A stretch of 52,801 nucleotides of DNA from Spirochaetia bacterium (GCA_021736475.1 JAIPFV010000007.1:1-52801); one strand, 5' to 3'. Counted from the stretch's first letter, positions 26,827-35,378 are shown. Notes: generated by a model not told the origin, from the sequence alone. Made by a program: numbers and translations.

Positions 26827-27855
26827 ATGTATATTGCAACTATCGACTGCGGCACAACGAATTCCCGCGTATATATAGTGAACGAGCATGGCGAAGTACT
26901 CGGCAAAGCCTCCAAAAAAGTTGGTGTAAAGGATACCGCCGCTACCGGCAACTCCGAAACACTCAAGAACGGACTCAAAGAAGCTTACTACGCAGCAGTA
27001 GCGCAGGCTGAACTTGAATCTGAAGACATACAGTTCATCATTTCATCGGGGATGATTACCTCCGAACTCGGTCTGAAGGAGCTGCCGCACCTCTGGGCTC
27101 CGGCGGGAATGCAGGACCTGGCCGATAACATTACAAAAGTTCATGACACAAGTGTCTTTCCCATCGACAAACCAGTCTATTTTGTCAGAGGAATTAAAAA
27201 CATGTATTCACCAGAAACTACCACTAAAACTGAAGCCCAATATCTGGATTTCATGCGGGGAGAAGAAACTCAGGTAGCCGGAATACTGAGTTCCTATTCG
27301 CTATCCCTTCCCACAACGGTAATAGTCCTCTCTTCGCATATGAAGTGCATCCCCGTCACTGTGGAAGAAAAAATTGCCGGAAGCCTGACTACCGTCTCGG
27401 GACAGGTGTACGAGGCAATCCTCAAAGAGACCTTTATAGGCAAATCGATTCGGGCCCAGGACGACTTCGCTGACAAAACCTACTTTGATAATGAACTTGT
27501 CAACTTCGCTTACGAAATAACTCAATCGGCCGGATTTTTACGGGCTCTGTTGCTGCCTCGCTTTTACGATACCCTGCTAAGCACAAAATGGTATGAACGA
27601 AAGCTGTTTGTAGAAGCGGTTATTGCCGCGGAAGATAGTAAAGCCCTGAGTCAGTTTTCTGAAATGGGATTCCCAACCAATTCGAGTTATCTGTTTATAG
27701 GTTCAGAACACAGATGCAATATTTATGAGTATCTGTTCAGGGAGAAGCTTGGAATTGAAACCGACATAAAAAAAATTACTACTGAGGACGAAATCGGATC
27801 CCTCAGTATAAAAGGAGCGCTGTTTCTGGCGCGAAAGGCAGGTCTTCTCGCGTAA
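26827..27855 (+). CDS. 2-dehydro-3-deoxygalactonokinase family kinase
   Basis: A 342-residue kinase of the DgoK family. The ATP-binding phosphate loop DCGTTNSRVYIV is at residues 7-18, SSGMITSELGLKELP near 75, and the family block FMRGEETQVAGIL near 140. DgoK phosphorylates 2-keto-3-deoxy-galactonate at C6 so that an aldolase can split it. The true sugar acid may differ. The start has GGAG 6 nt upstream. It lies between the regulator and the aldolase gene, which supports a keto-deoxy sugar acid route. Confidence 0.85.
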   Translation: MYIATIDCGTTNSRVYIVNEHGEVLGKASKKVGVKDTAATGNSETLKNGLKEAYYAAVAQAELESEDIQFIISSGMITSELGLKELPHLWAPAGMQDLADNITKVHDTSVFPIDKPVYFVRGIKNMYSPETTTKTEAQYLDFMRGEETQVAGILSSYSLSLPTTVIVLSSHMKCIPVTVEEKIAGSLTTVSGQVYEAILKETFIGKSIRAQDDFADKTYFDNELVNFAYEITQSAGFLRALLLPRFYDTLLSTKWYERKLFVEAVIAAEDSKALSQFSEMGFPTNSSYLFIGSEHRCNIYEYLFREKLGIETDIKKITTEDEIGSLSIKGALFLARKAGLLA

Positions 27856-27892
27856 GACCTAAATAATTCTCTTACTCAGAGGAGGAGTTACA

Positions 27893-28774
27893 ATGTTTAA
27901 GATGAAGGGGGTTGTTCCCCCGATGTTGACACCGTTCACGCAGGACGGGAGCCTGGACATTACAGGGCTGAAAACACTGACCAAATTTTTAGTCGAACAT
28001 GTACACGGCTTGTTCATATGCGGCTCTTACGGCAGCGGAGCATTGATGTCTTTGGAGGAGCGCAAACTGGTTACCGACACAGTTATGAAGATAGCCGGAG
28101 GTAAAATTCCGGTCATAGTGATGGTAGGTACTACTAACAATTACCATTCGGTCGATTTAGCTAAACATGCCGAATCGGCCGACGTAGATGCGGTTGCGTC
28201 GGTAGGACCCTACTACTTCACCCATAAGGATGACAGCCTGCGTTACTTTTACGGCGACCTAATAAAGGCAGTCGATATACCGGTGTATGTATATAACAAT
28301 CCGAAGTTTCAGGGCTATGAGATGAGCGAAGAATTGTTGCAGCAGCTGAAAGCGGACGGCGTGCACGGCGTGAAGGATGCCACCTTCGATCTGCTCACCC
28401 ATGCGGACTATCACCGCAAACTGAAAGACGACAACTTCGATGTTACCCTCGGGACCGAGGCGCTATGGCTCTCCGCACGGGCACTCGGCTGCGAGGCCTT
28501 TATACCCGGCTTGGGCAATGCATTTCCCGAAATCTGCACCCAAATGTACGCAGAGGGAATGCGGAATGATTACGATGCCTGCCGGAAAACCCAGTTCACC
28601 GTCAATCGTGTACGCGAGATTATGTATCTGGCACGATCGACCCAACTTGCAGTCTACGCAATGCTGGAGATTCGCGGAATTGTAAAAGCATACCCGCGGG
28701 CTCCGTTTATTCCGGCCACGGACAAGGAAAAAGAGGCAATTCGAAGCGAACTGAAAAAACTAAACATGCTGTAA
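27893..28774 (+). CDS. DapA-family (class I) aldolase
   Basis: A 293-residue protein of the dihydrodipicolinate synthase/N-acetylneuraminate lyase family. The Schiff-base lysine lies in GVKDATFD near residue 160, and the catalytic tyrosine in VYVYNNP. The usual GTTGE substrate loop is replaced by GSYGSGALMSLEER, so the protein is not a DapA; a 2-keto-3-deoxy sugar acid aldolase or dehydratase fits the operon better. It has GAGGAGG upstream and starts 37 nt after the kinase gene. Confidence 0.82.
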   Translation: MFKMKGVVPPMLTPFTQDGSLDITGLKTLTKFLVEHVHGLFICGSYGSGALMSLEERKLVTDTVMKIAGGKIPVIVMVGTTNNYHSVDLAKHAESADVDAVASVGPYYFTHKDDSLRYFYGDLIKAVDIPVYVYNNPKFQGYEMSEELLQQLKADGVHGVKDATFDLLTHADYHRKLKDDNFDVTLGTEALWLSARALGCEAFIPGLGNAFPEICTQMYAEGMRNDYDACRKTQFTVNRVREIMYLARSTQLAVYAMLEIRGIVKAYPRAPFIPATDKEKEAIRSELKKLNML

Positions 28775-28793
28775 GCAGGGTAAGGAAGTAAAA

Positions 28794-29570
28794 ATGCAAT
28801 TTGTCAGATTTAAACAAAAAGACGGCCTTGTTGCCCACGGTATTCTCGAGGGAACACAGATCCTGGAGGTAGAGGGATCGATCTTTACCGAATTCAGCAA
28901 AACCGGCCGGAACTACGAACTGGACGGGGTCAAACTGCTGACCCCCTGCGAACCATCGAAGATCGTGTGTGTCGGTATGAACTTCATCGAGCATATAAAA
29001 GAGATCAACCGGGAAGTACCGAAAGAGCCGGCCCATTTCATGAAGCCGCCCTCCTCGCTGATCAACCCCGGTGAAAACATAGTCTACCCGCGGGTTGCCC
29101 AGCAGGTTGATTATGAGGGTGAGATGGGACTGATCATCAAGGACACAATCTACGACATCACCCCGGAAGAGGTCCCGGAACACGTACTCGGTGTAATGCC
29201 CTTCAACGATGTCACCGAAAGGATTATCAGCCATACCCCTTCTATCGTAACCCGGTGTAAGGGTTTTGATACCTTTACCAGTTTCGGGCCGGTAGTGGAT
29301 ACAGAGATAGACATAGAAAAGGCAACCATCCGCACCTATCTCAACGGAGAAAAAGTGCAGGAGGACAGCACTGCCAACCAAATATTCAGCAGTGCCTTTA
29401 TAGTTTCTTACCTTTCGCAGTGTATGACCTTTTACCCTGGCGACGTAATCAGCACCGGGACTCCCCACCACTGCTTAGCCATGCAGGACGGGGACAAGGT
29501 GGAGATTGAAATCGAAGGGATTGATATGAAATTGGTGAACTATGTATACGATCCTAAACACCACAATTAA
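28794..29570 (+). CDS. Fumarylacetoacetate hydrolase (FAH) family enzyme
   Basis: A 258-residue FAH-fold protein. The metal-binding glutamates are in QVDYEGEMGLII and the aspartate in FNDVTER. CVGMNFIEHIKE, HFMKPPSSL, KGFDTFTSFGPV and DVISTGTPH complete the family pattern. Members hydrolyse, decarboxylate or hydrate acylpyruvates and 2-keto-3-deoxy sugar acids. In this operon it may act on a 2,4-diketo or keto-deoxy sugar acid intermediate. The ATG has AAGGA 7 nt upstream and lies 19 nt after the aldolase gene. Confidence 0.87.
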   Translation: MQFVRFKQKDGLVAHGILEGTQILEVEGSIFTEFSKTGRNYELDGVKLLTPCEPSKIVCVGMNFIEHIKEINREVPKEPAHFMKPPSSLINPGENIVYPRVAQQVDYEGEMGLIIKDTIYDITPEEVPEHVLGVMPFNDVTERIISHTPSIVTRCKGFDTFTSFGPVVDTEIDIEKATIRTYLNGEKVQEDSTANQIFSSAFIVSYLSQCMTFYPGDVISTGTPHHCLAMQDGDKVEIEIEGIDMKLVNYVYDPKHHN

Positions 29571-29580
29571 GTCTGCAATA

Positions 29581-29597
29581 TTAGCACGTAGTGCTAA
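29581..29597 (+). promoter_or_regulatory. Inverted repeat between the FAH and tctC genes
   Basis: TTAGCAC-GTA-GTGCTAA is a perfect 7-bp stem with a 3-nt loop. It lies 26 nt before tctC and could be an RNA-processing hairpin or an internal operator. Confidence 0.4.
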
Positions 29598-29623
29598 TTA
29601 ACTATAAAAATGGAGGCAATTTT

Positions 29624-30601
29624 ATGAAACGTGCAATTTTTATCATCATGGCTCTTCTGATTCTTGGAGGTTGGGCAGCCGCTGAAGGCCAACAGGAAGC
29701 ATATCCTAACCAACCCATCACCATCGTCTGTCCGTGGTCAGCCGGCGGCGGAACCGACCGAACGGCCCGCTTTATTGCGGACGAGCTAACCGATGTAATC
29801 GGCCAGCCGGTGAAGGTGGTCAACAAAACCGGCGGCAACGGTGCAGTCGGCCATCAGGCAGCTGCAAATGCAAAGCCCGATGGATACACAGTCGGCAACC
29901 TGACCTTTGAAGTCTGTACTCTTAACTATTTGGGTTACTCGGACATCACTCCTAAGGATTACATCCCCATCCTGCAGTTCAACCAAGATGCGGCAGCTGT
30001 ATTGGTAGACGCCGATGCACCTTATGACAATGTAAACGAACTGCTGGAAGCAATCCGCAATGAACCGGCCGGAACTTTCCGTTTCTCCGGAAGCGGTACC
30101 GGTACAGTTTGGGACTTAGCCCGCATCGGACTGCTCAACGAAGTCGGTATTGATCCGGACCGAGTAAAATACATCCCGACCAAGGGTGCAGCCCCGGCTA
30201 TTACCGAAATGATGGGCGGACATGTCGACGTGATTACCTGCAGCTATCCTGAAGCCGCTCCGCAGGTAAAAGCCGGCAAGATCAAATGTCTCGGAATTAT
30301 GGCAGACGAACGCAATCCGCAGTTTGATCAGGTTCCGACTCTGAAAGAACAGGGAATCGACTGGTCTTATGGTACCTGGAGAGGATTTGCAGTACCCCTT
30401 GAAACTCCTAAGGAGAGAGTGGAAATTCTACGTGAAAACATTCTTCAAGTGGTTGAATCGGATGCCTACAAAGAGTTTATGAAAAAGAACGGCTTCGGCA
30501 TCAAGATCCGAGTCGGTGAAGAGTTTATGGATTTTATGATGGAAACTTACCGCGGTCTGGAAGAAATTTTTGAGATTTCAGGTTACGGCCAGGGAAGTTA
30601 A
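29624..30601 (+). CDS. tctC: Tripartite tricarboxylate transporter substrate-binding protein
   Basis: A 325-residue periplasmic binding protein of the TctC/Bug family. The signal peptide ends near residue 20 (WAAAEG), with no lipobox. Family blocks are YPNQPITIVCPWSAGGGTDR, VVNKTGGNGAVGHQAAANAKPDGYT in pieces, and the late PTLKEQGIDW. The protein captures a carboxylate outside the inner membrane for TctAB; the ligand is probably the sugar acid degraded by the operon. GGAGG precedes the ATG at good spacing. As usual for binding proteins it is followed by a hairpin that could raise its mRNA level above that of the membrane parts. Confidence 0.93.
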   Translation: MKRAIFIIMALLILGGWAAAEGQQEAYPNQPITIVCPWSAGGGTDRTARFIADELTDVIGQPVKVVNKTGGNGAVGHQAAANAKPDGYTVGNLTFEVCTLNYLGYSDITPKDYIPILQFNQDAAAVLVDADAPYDNVNELLEAIRNEPAGTFRFSGSGTGTVWDLARIGLLNEVGIDPDRVKYIPTKGAAPAITEMMGGHVDVITCSYPEAAPQVKAGKIKCLGIMADERNPQFDQVPTLKEQGIDWSYGTWRGFAVPLETPKERVEILRENILQVVESDAYKEFMKKNGFGIKIRVGEEFMDFMMETYRGLEEIFEISGYGQGS

Positions 30602-30619
30602 GGTTATAATTCCTACAGA

Positions 30620-30649
30620 GGGAGACGGCAGCAGCTGTTGCCGTCTCCC
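30620..30649 (+). terminator. Strong hairpin between tctC and tctB
   Basis: GGGAGACGGCA (30620-30630), an 8-nt loop and TGCCGTCTCCC (30639-30649) form a perfect 11-bp stem. Only a short T-containing stretch follows (GTCTTATTAC), so it is probably a partial terminator or an mRNA-stabilising stem rather than a full stop. Confidence 0.7.
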
Positions 30650-30685
30650 GTCTTATTACAGCATCAACCTATGCGAGGTGACACC

Positions 30686-31180
30686 GTGCGTAAAATACAT
30701 TTTAATCAAGAACATGCTATCGGGATCATATGCCTCATCATCGCCGGCTTCACTCGAAGGCTCACCTCTGAGTTTCCCGAAGGAATGGGCTCAAAAGGTG
30801 CCCCCGGACCGGATTTTTTCCCGAATGTTCTGACACTTCTATTGATTGTGTTCGGAGTCATGGAGATAGTAATCGGATTTAAAAAACAGGAACAATTCGA
30901 TGCGATTACTTTGGGAAAAATGTTGAACGGCATCAAGAGCTGGGGAGGATTGAATATTCTGCTGGTAATTGCGCTGATGCTTTTCTACATCAATTTTTTT
31001 GAAATCTTGGGCTTCATCATTACTAGTTTTATTGTTTTATTTATTTTAATGTGGAGGCTCAAAGTTCCATGGTGGAAAAACATCATCGCAACGGCAACTT
31101 TAATTATAGTTATTCAGTTGTTGTTTGGATATTTGTTTACTATTTCACTGCCATACGGCGTACTTTCGGGAATACTATAA
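30686..31180 (+). CDS. tctB: Tripartite tricarboxylate transporter small membrane subunit
   Basis: A 164-residue protein with four membrane helices in the TctB arrangement, ending near LLFGYLFTISLPYGVL. The motif GSKGAPGPDFFPNVL after the first helix is typical of the family. The start is taken as the GTG at 30686 because GAGGTGA lies 4 nt upstream; longer in-frame starts run into the hairpin. It forms the membrane part of the carrier together with TctA, whose gene begins 9 nt later. Confidence 0.88.
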   Translation: MRKIHFNQEHAIGIICLIIAGFTRRLTSEFPEGMGSKGAPGPDFFPNVLTLLLIVFGVMEIVIGFKKQEQFDAITLGKMLNGIKSWGGLNILLVIALMLFYINFFEILGFIITSFIVLFILMWRLKVPWWKNIIATATLIIVIQLLFGYLFTISLPYGVLSGIL

Positions 31181-31189
31181 GAGGATACT

Positions 31190-32686
31190 ATGGAATATTT
31201 AACTAGTGTTTTACAAATTGATGTACTGTTTCCTTGGCTGATGGCTATGTTTCTGGGAATCTTTGTAGGAGGAATACCAGGATTAACCGCCACCATGGCG
31301 GTTGCCCTGATAGTACCGATTACCTATCATATGCAACCAATTGCCGGACTTGCAATGATACTGGGTGTGAGTTTCACCGCCATATTCGCCGGCGATATTC
31401 CGGCAACATTCCTGCGTATTCCCGGCACCCCCGCATCCGGAGCCGCCATATTGGACGGCTACGAGATGACCAAACAGGGAAGAGGACCGATGGCAATTGC
31501 CCTCGACTTGAGCTGCTCGGCAATCGGTGGCGTCATTGGGATTCTCATCCTGATGACGATCGCTCCATTTTTGGCCGAGTTCGCGCTTACCTTCACCCAT
31601 TTCGAGTATTTCTGGCTGGGTACTCTGGGACTCTCGATGAGCGCTATTATTACCAGGGGATCGACGCTGAAAGGACTGATAGCAACTGTAATCGGTGTAC
31701 TGATCTCCACCATCGGAGTGGATATTACTACAGGATACCCGCGCTTTGCATTTGGGAACGAAAACCTGATGGGCGGAATTGGCTTTATTCCGGTGATGAT
31801 AGGCTTGTTCGGTCTCTCGGAGGTGTTTCGGTCGATCATTAGCCCGGAAAATATGAAAACTCCCTCGATCACTGAAAATATCAGCATCACATTTCGCTCG
31901 GTTGGCAAAATTTTGCTGAAGAGCAAGCGCCTAATTCTCCAGTCGTCAATAATTGGGAATCTGGTCGGTGCACTTCCCGGCGCTGGAGCCGATATGGCCG
32001 CCTGGATAGCTTATGGAATCGGCAAAAAGACCTCTAAACACCCGGAAAAATTCGGAACCGGATATGAGGAAGGCGTTATTGCTCCGACCAGTGCCAATAA
32101 CGCTTCCTTAGGCGGAACCTGGATTCCGGCGCTTGTATTCGGCATTCCCGGCGACACCATCACTGCTATCCTTCTCGGAGCGATGATGATGTACGGCCTT
32201 ACTCCAGGGCCGCTGGTATTCGAGCAGGAACGCTTTTTGGTGAATCAGATTTTTACAGTCGGGCTGATTTCGCAGGTATTTCTGCTGATCATCGGTGCCC
32301 TGGGAATTAAAGCCTATAGGATAATACTACGCTTCCCCCGCAATATTGTACTGGCGGCGGTACTGGTATTTTCGATCATCGGATCGTATGCGCTGGCTAA
32401 CAACCTGTTTGATGTCGGAATCGTACTGGTATTCGGTTTGGTTGGTTTTTTCATGGAAAAGGCCGATATGCCGCTGCCGCCGGTCATTCTCGGCCTGATT
32501 CTCGGACCGATGATCGAAGAAAACCTCAGAATAGGCCTTATCAAAACCGACGGAGCCTTCGGCGAGTTTTTCACCCGCCCCATCTCCTTCACGCTGTTCC
32601 TCATCCTGATGCTGCTGTTCTTTTACGATCCTGCCAAAAAACTGATTGGCAAATTGTTTTCCCAAAAAAGCAGAAGCACCGAGTAG
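31190..32686 (+). CDS. tctA: Tripartite tricarboxylate transporter large membrane subunit
   Basis: A 498-residue membrane protein with about eleven helices. The two TctA signature blocks are present: GIFVGGIPGLTATMAVALIVP near residue 23 (seen in pieces) and GALPGAGADMAAWIAYG near residue 262. EEGVIAPTSANNAS and FGIPGDTITAILLGA also match. It would use the cation gradient to carry the substrate delivered by TctC. It is the last gene of the operon, and no clear terminator follows before the second 30-bp repeat. Confidence 0.94.
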   Translation: MEYLTSVLQIDVLFPWLMAMFLGIFVGGIPGLTATMAVALIVPITYHMQPIAGLAMILGVSFTAIFAGDIPATFLRIPGTPASGAAILDGYEMTKQGRGPMAIALDLSCSAIGGVIGILILMTIAPFLAEFALTFTHFEYFWLGTLGLSMSAIITRGSTLKGLIATVIGVLISTIGVDITTGYPRFAFGNENLMGGIGFIPVMIGLFGLSEVFRSIISPENMKTPSITENISITFRSVGKILLKSKRLILQSSIIGNLVGALPGAGADMAAWIAYGIGKKTSKHPEKFGTGYEEGVIAPTSANNASLGGTWIPALVFGIPGDTITAILLGAMMMYGLTPGPLVFEQERFLVNQIFTVGLISQVFLLIIGALGIKAYRIILRFPRNIVLAAVLVFSIIGSYALANNLFDVGIVLVFGLVGFFMEKADMPLPPVILGLILGPMIEENLRIGLIKTDGAFGEFFTRPISFTLFLILMLLFFYDPAKKLIGKLFSQKSRSTE

Positions 32687-32698
32687 TTATAAAGGGTT

Positions 32699-32728
32699 AT
32701 GGGTTTTCCAGTAAAAGTGAGAGATTTT
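32699..32728. repeat. 30-bp direct repeat, copy 2
   Basis: Identical to 25782-25811. It lies 12 bp after the stop of tctA, between the operon and the promoter of the next gene. The distance between copies is about 6.9 kb. Confidence 0.85.
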
Positions 32729-32777
32729 TAAAAAGAGAGCTAATTATTCTTTGACTCATACCTTTAGTAGATTCAAT

Positions 32778-32806
32778 TTGAGTTTCTCCGCTATCTTTTT
32801 TATACT
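32778..32806 (+). promoter_or_regulatory. Promoter for the cysS-like gene, leaderless
   Basis: TTGAGT (32778-32783), 17 nt, TATACT (32801-32806). The ATG at 32813 is 6 nt after the -10 box, exactly where transcription should begin. No Shine-Dalgarno sequence is present. Confidence 0.65.
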
Positions 32807-32812
32807 GAGTAT

Positions 32813-34120
32813 ATGGAAAACGAAAAGAGAAAGCAGACACCGGTATTTTACAATACTATGACCAAGCGAAACGAAGTTTTTGTACCTCGACAGGCGGGAG
32901 TGGTAAAACTGTTTACCTGCGGCCCCTCGGTGTATCAGCAGCAGCACCTGGGCAACTACCGCACCTATCTTTTTGAGGATGTGCTGCACAAGTACCTCGA
33001 GTACCTCGGCTACCGGGTCGAGCGGGCCATCAATTTTACCGACATAGAGGACAAGGCGATTAAGCGCCTAAAAAAAGAGGGGCTTACCCTCGAGGAGACC
33101 ACCGGTCCCAACAAAGCGGAGTTTATAAAGACCTCCAAGGAACTGGGCATTTTCCTGCCGGATGAAATTCCCCAGGCCACCGGCAGTGTGGAAGCGGCGG
33201 TCGAGATTATTGAGGATCTGCTTAAAAAGGGAATCGCCTACTGGCATGAGGGGAATGTCTATTTTGATCCCCTCAAGTATCCGCGCTTCGGAGAGGTGTT
33301 CGGACTTGACATGACTCAATGGCCGGAAAAACGAGTGCGATTTTCCCGGGACACCTACAACGGCAAACGCTGGAACCTGGGCGATTTTATTTTGTGGCAC
33401 GGCACCTCTTCCGAAGATCCGGTGTCCTGGGACACCCGCATCGGCAAAGGCCGGCCCGCATGGAACGTGCAGGACCCATCAATGATCCTCAGAACTCTCG
33501 GTCCTGAAATAGATATCCACACCGGTGGAATAGACAATGTGTACCGGCACCACGACTATAACCGGGCTATCCTGGAAAGTTATTCGGGCAAAGAGCTGGC
33601 CCATTACTGGCTGCACGGCGAGCATCTGATTGTAGAGGGAGAGAAAATGTCCAAGTCGAAGGGCAACACCATGTATCCGAAGGACGCCTACGCCCACGGA
33701 TGCTCCCCTCAGCAGGTGCGCTTTATGCTGATGTGCACCTACTACCGCCACCAACTGAACGTAAGCGAAGAGCGGATTGATGAGTGCTGCCGCCACTTTT
33801 CGACCATCCGGCAGACGCTGGATGCTATTCAAAGCGGTTCCCGGCGCGAACACAACCCAGAGGTACCGGCCCGCGAACACAAAACATATAAGCCCGGCAA
33901 CCAGCACTCGGTGGAGAAACTGATAGACGAGGTGCCGCTGCTCTTTAGCACTAAAATGAGCGACGATTTGGACACCCCCGGGGCAATCGAATCAATTGAG
34001 CATTTGGCCGACGAGTTTTACACCGCCCAGCAGAACGGGGTAGTAAATGCCGACCAGCGTAAAAGGTTTATTGAGCAGCTGCAGTCGGTCGACCGGGTAC
34101 TGGGTTTTCTGTTTTCATAG
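32813..34120 (+). CDS. cysS: Cysteinyl-tRNA synthetase-like protein with an altered zinc site
   Basis: A 435-residue class I aminoacyl-tRNA synthetase of the CysRS family. The HIGH-type motif is HLGN (45-48) behind FTCGPSVY, and the KMSKS motif is intact (GEKMSKSKGN). By alignment with the E. coli enzyme, the zinc ligands Cys28, Cys209, His234 and Glu238 correspond to C36, D221, H246 and N250, with matching spacing for the last three. Two of four ligands are therefore replaced. In known CysRS the zinc binds the thiol of the substrate cysteine. The protein may be a zinc-independent CysRS or a paralogue acting on another substrate. The DALR anticodon domain is short. The start is fixed by a promoter that ends 6 nt upstream. 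Confidence 0.8.
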   Translation: MENEKRKQTPVFYNTMTKRNEVFVPRQAGVVKLFTCGPSVYQQQHLGNYRTYLFEDVLHKYLEYLGYRVERAINFTDIEDKAIKRLKKEGLTLEETTGPNKAEFIKTSKELGIFLPDEIPQATGSVEAAVEIIEDLLKKGIAYWHEGNVYFDPLKYPRFGEVFGLDMTQWPEKRVRFSRDTYNGKRWNLGDFILWHGTSSEDPVSWDTRIGKGRPAWNVQDPSMILRTLGPEIDIHTGGIDNVYRHHDYNRAILESYSGKELAHYWLHGEHLIVEGEKMSKSKGNTMYPKDAYAHGCSPQQVRFMLMCTYYRHQLNVSEERIDECCRHFSTIRQTLDAIQSGSRREHNPEVPAREHKTYKPGNQHSVEKLIDEVPLLFSTKMSDDLDTPGAIESIEHLADEFYTAQQNGVVNADQRKRFIEQLQSVDRVLGFLFS

Positions 34121-34229
34121 CCGGAGATATCAGACTCAAAGAGTGTTGTGATATTTAGACGAATGATCTTGGCAGGCGGGCCGAAAGGCGTTACATTAAT
34201 AAGGGATTAAATAAAAAAGGAGACACGCG

Positions 34230-34712
34230 ATGAATAGAAAGACAGTAATTGCCCTGATTATAGCAGTACTGCTGACCGCAATTGCAGTGCAGAATGTAAG
34301 TGCCTATGGATACCGGCAATCCCGAATCGGCTTTGGGGTGGGAACCCCGAATGCGGTTATCATCTATCGGCCGGCGCCCTTCGACTTCCGCTTCGGCTAC
34401 GACTTTTCCGAGGGCAACCAGTTTATCTTTCTGAGCGGGGACTGGCGGCCCACCGGCAATATCCAGATAAACGGCCCCCTGTACTTCTACTTCGGCATCG
34501 GCGGCTACGCCAAGTTTTACCCCGAAGCCGGCAGCTCCGAGGATTGGTTTGAAGGAGGCACCCGCCTGCCCCTGGGCCTCAGCCTGATGTTTCTGGACAA
34601 CGTGGGCGAGCTGTTTATAGAGGTGGCCCCGGGCTTTGATCTATACCCCAAACCGGCCTTCTCCGACGACCCCGTTCAGGTGTGGGCCGGCCTGACCTTC
34701 GCAATCCGCTAA
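34230..34712 (+). CDS. Exported protein, small beta-barrel-like
   Basis: A 160-residue protein not recognised as a named family. It has a signal peptide of about 25 residues (ALIIAVLLTAIAVQNVSA). The mature part is rich in Gly, Phe, Tyr and Pro with alternating pattern (FYFGIGGYAKFYPEAG, LFIEVAPGFDLYP) and ends with the strand-like VWAGLTFAIR. This fits a small outer-membrane barrel or lipid-exposed periplasmic protein. AAAGGAG lies upstream of the ATG. The next gene begins 18 nt after it. Confidence 0.55.
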   Translation: MNRKTVIALIIAVLLTAIAVQNVSAYGYRQSRIGFGVGTPNAVIIYRPAPFDFRFGYDFSEGNQFIFLSGDWRPTGNIQINGPLYFYFGIGGYAKFYPEAGSSEDWFEGGTRLPLGLSLMFLDNVGELFIEVAPGFDLYPKPAFSDDPVQVWAGLTFAIR

Positions 34713-34730
34713 GCCTGGCTAGGCTGAGCT

Positions 34731-35156
34731 ATGAAAGGGTATTTTACCGGACGCGGTTTATCCGGAGCGACGATAAAAGTCGTCGCTCTGGTGCGCAACC
34801 TAATTATTTTTATCGGCGGGGTGTGGTTCTTCGAGTTTAAGGCGGACTACGTGTTTCCCGCCGAGGAGAACCTGCTGCTGTACTTTGTGGCAATTCCCAT
34901 CATCTGGTCTACCCTCATCCACATATGGACCAGCACCAGCTACGGCGAGCAGCAGGGCCTGTTTATGCACCTGTATACCCACCTTATCTCCGTGCTGCTG
35001 TTAATCTCGTCGGTATTTCTGATCAGCGCCACCCTCAACACCATCTCCGACAGCCTGGACACCCTGGGCAACGTGCTGTTCCACTTTGTAGGCTGGACAG
35101 TAATTATCTCGCTGATTTACTACGATATGGTGGACATTAACCGTTCATCGGACTAA
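34731..35156 (+). CDS. Small membrane protein of unknown function
   Basis: A 141-residue protein with about four membrane helices (around 15-36, 48-66, 80-100 and 115-133). No family was recognised. It follows the exported protein by 18 nt and could be co-transcribed. Its last 12 nt overlap the end of the convergent brnA gene. Confidence 0.5.
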   Translation: MKGYFTGRGLSGATIKVVALVRNLIIFIGGVWFFEFKADYVFPAEENLLLYFVAIPIIWSTLIHIWTSTSYGEQQGLFMHLYTHLISVLLLISSVFLISATLNTISDSLDTLGNVLFHFVGWTVIISLIYYDMVDINRSSD

Positions 35157-35378
35157 GTCACGAATATAGCGGCGCAGGGCGCTGTTGATGAGGGTCTGGT
35201 AGCCCACCTTCTCTTCCGAGGCCTTTTTCTTGAAAAAGAGAATGATGTCGTCGTCAAGCCGGATGGTAGTGGTAATTTTTTTGGGAGTATAGAATCGGCC
35301 CCGCTCACCCCCGGAAAAGTCGTATTCCGGCTCTACCTCAAATACATCCTCAGGTTTGTTCGTATTGTCTTTGCTCAT
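35145..35378 (-). CDS. brnA: BrnA-type antitoxin
   Basis: A 77-residue protein with a disordered acidic N-terminus and a C-terminal ribbon-helix-helix-like DNA-binding region (KKITTTIRLDDDIILFFKKK, then GYQTLINSALRRYI), as in the BrnA family. It should neutralise BrnT and repress the operon promoter. The start is the ATG at 35378, which overlaps the end of brnT by 29 nt, the usual order with the toxin gene first. Confidence 0.88.
   Translation of the reverse strand: MSKDNTNKPEDVFEVEPEYDFSGGERGRFYTPKKITTTIRLDDDIILFFKKKASEEKVGYQTLINSALRRYIRDLVR

Noticed and set aside
28707-29471. 254-residue minus-strand open frame antisense to the FAH gene
   Set aside because: The plus strand encodes a complete FAH-family enzyme with all catalytic motifs and a ribosome binding site; the antisense frame has none.
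34178-34192. GCC-GAAA-GGC mini-hairpin before the exported protein gene at 34230
   Set aside because: A 3-bp stem is too small to support a regulatory or terminator call.
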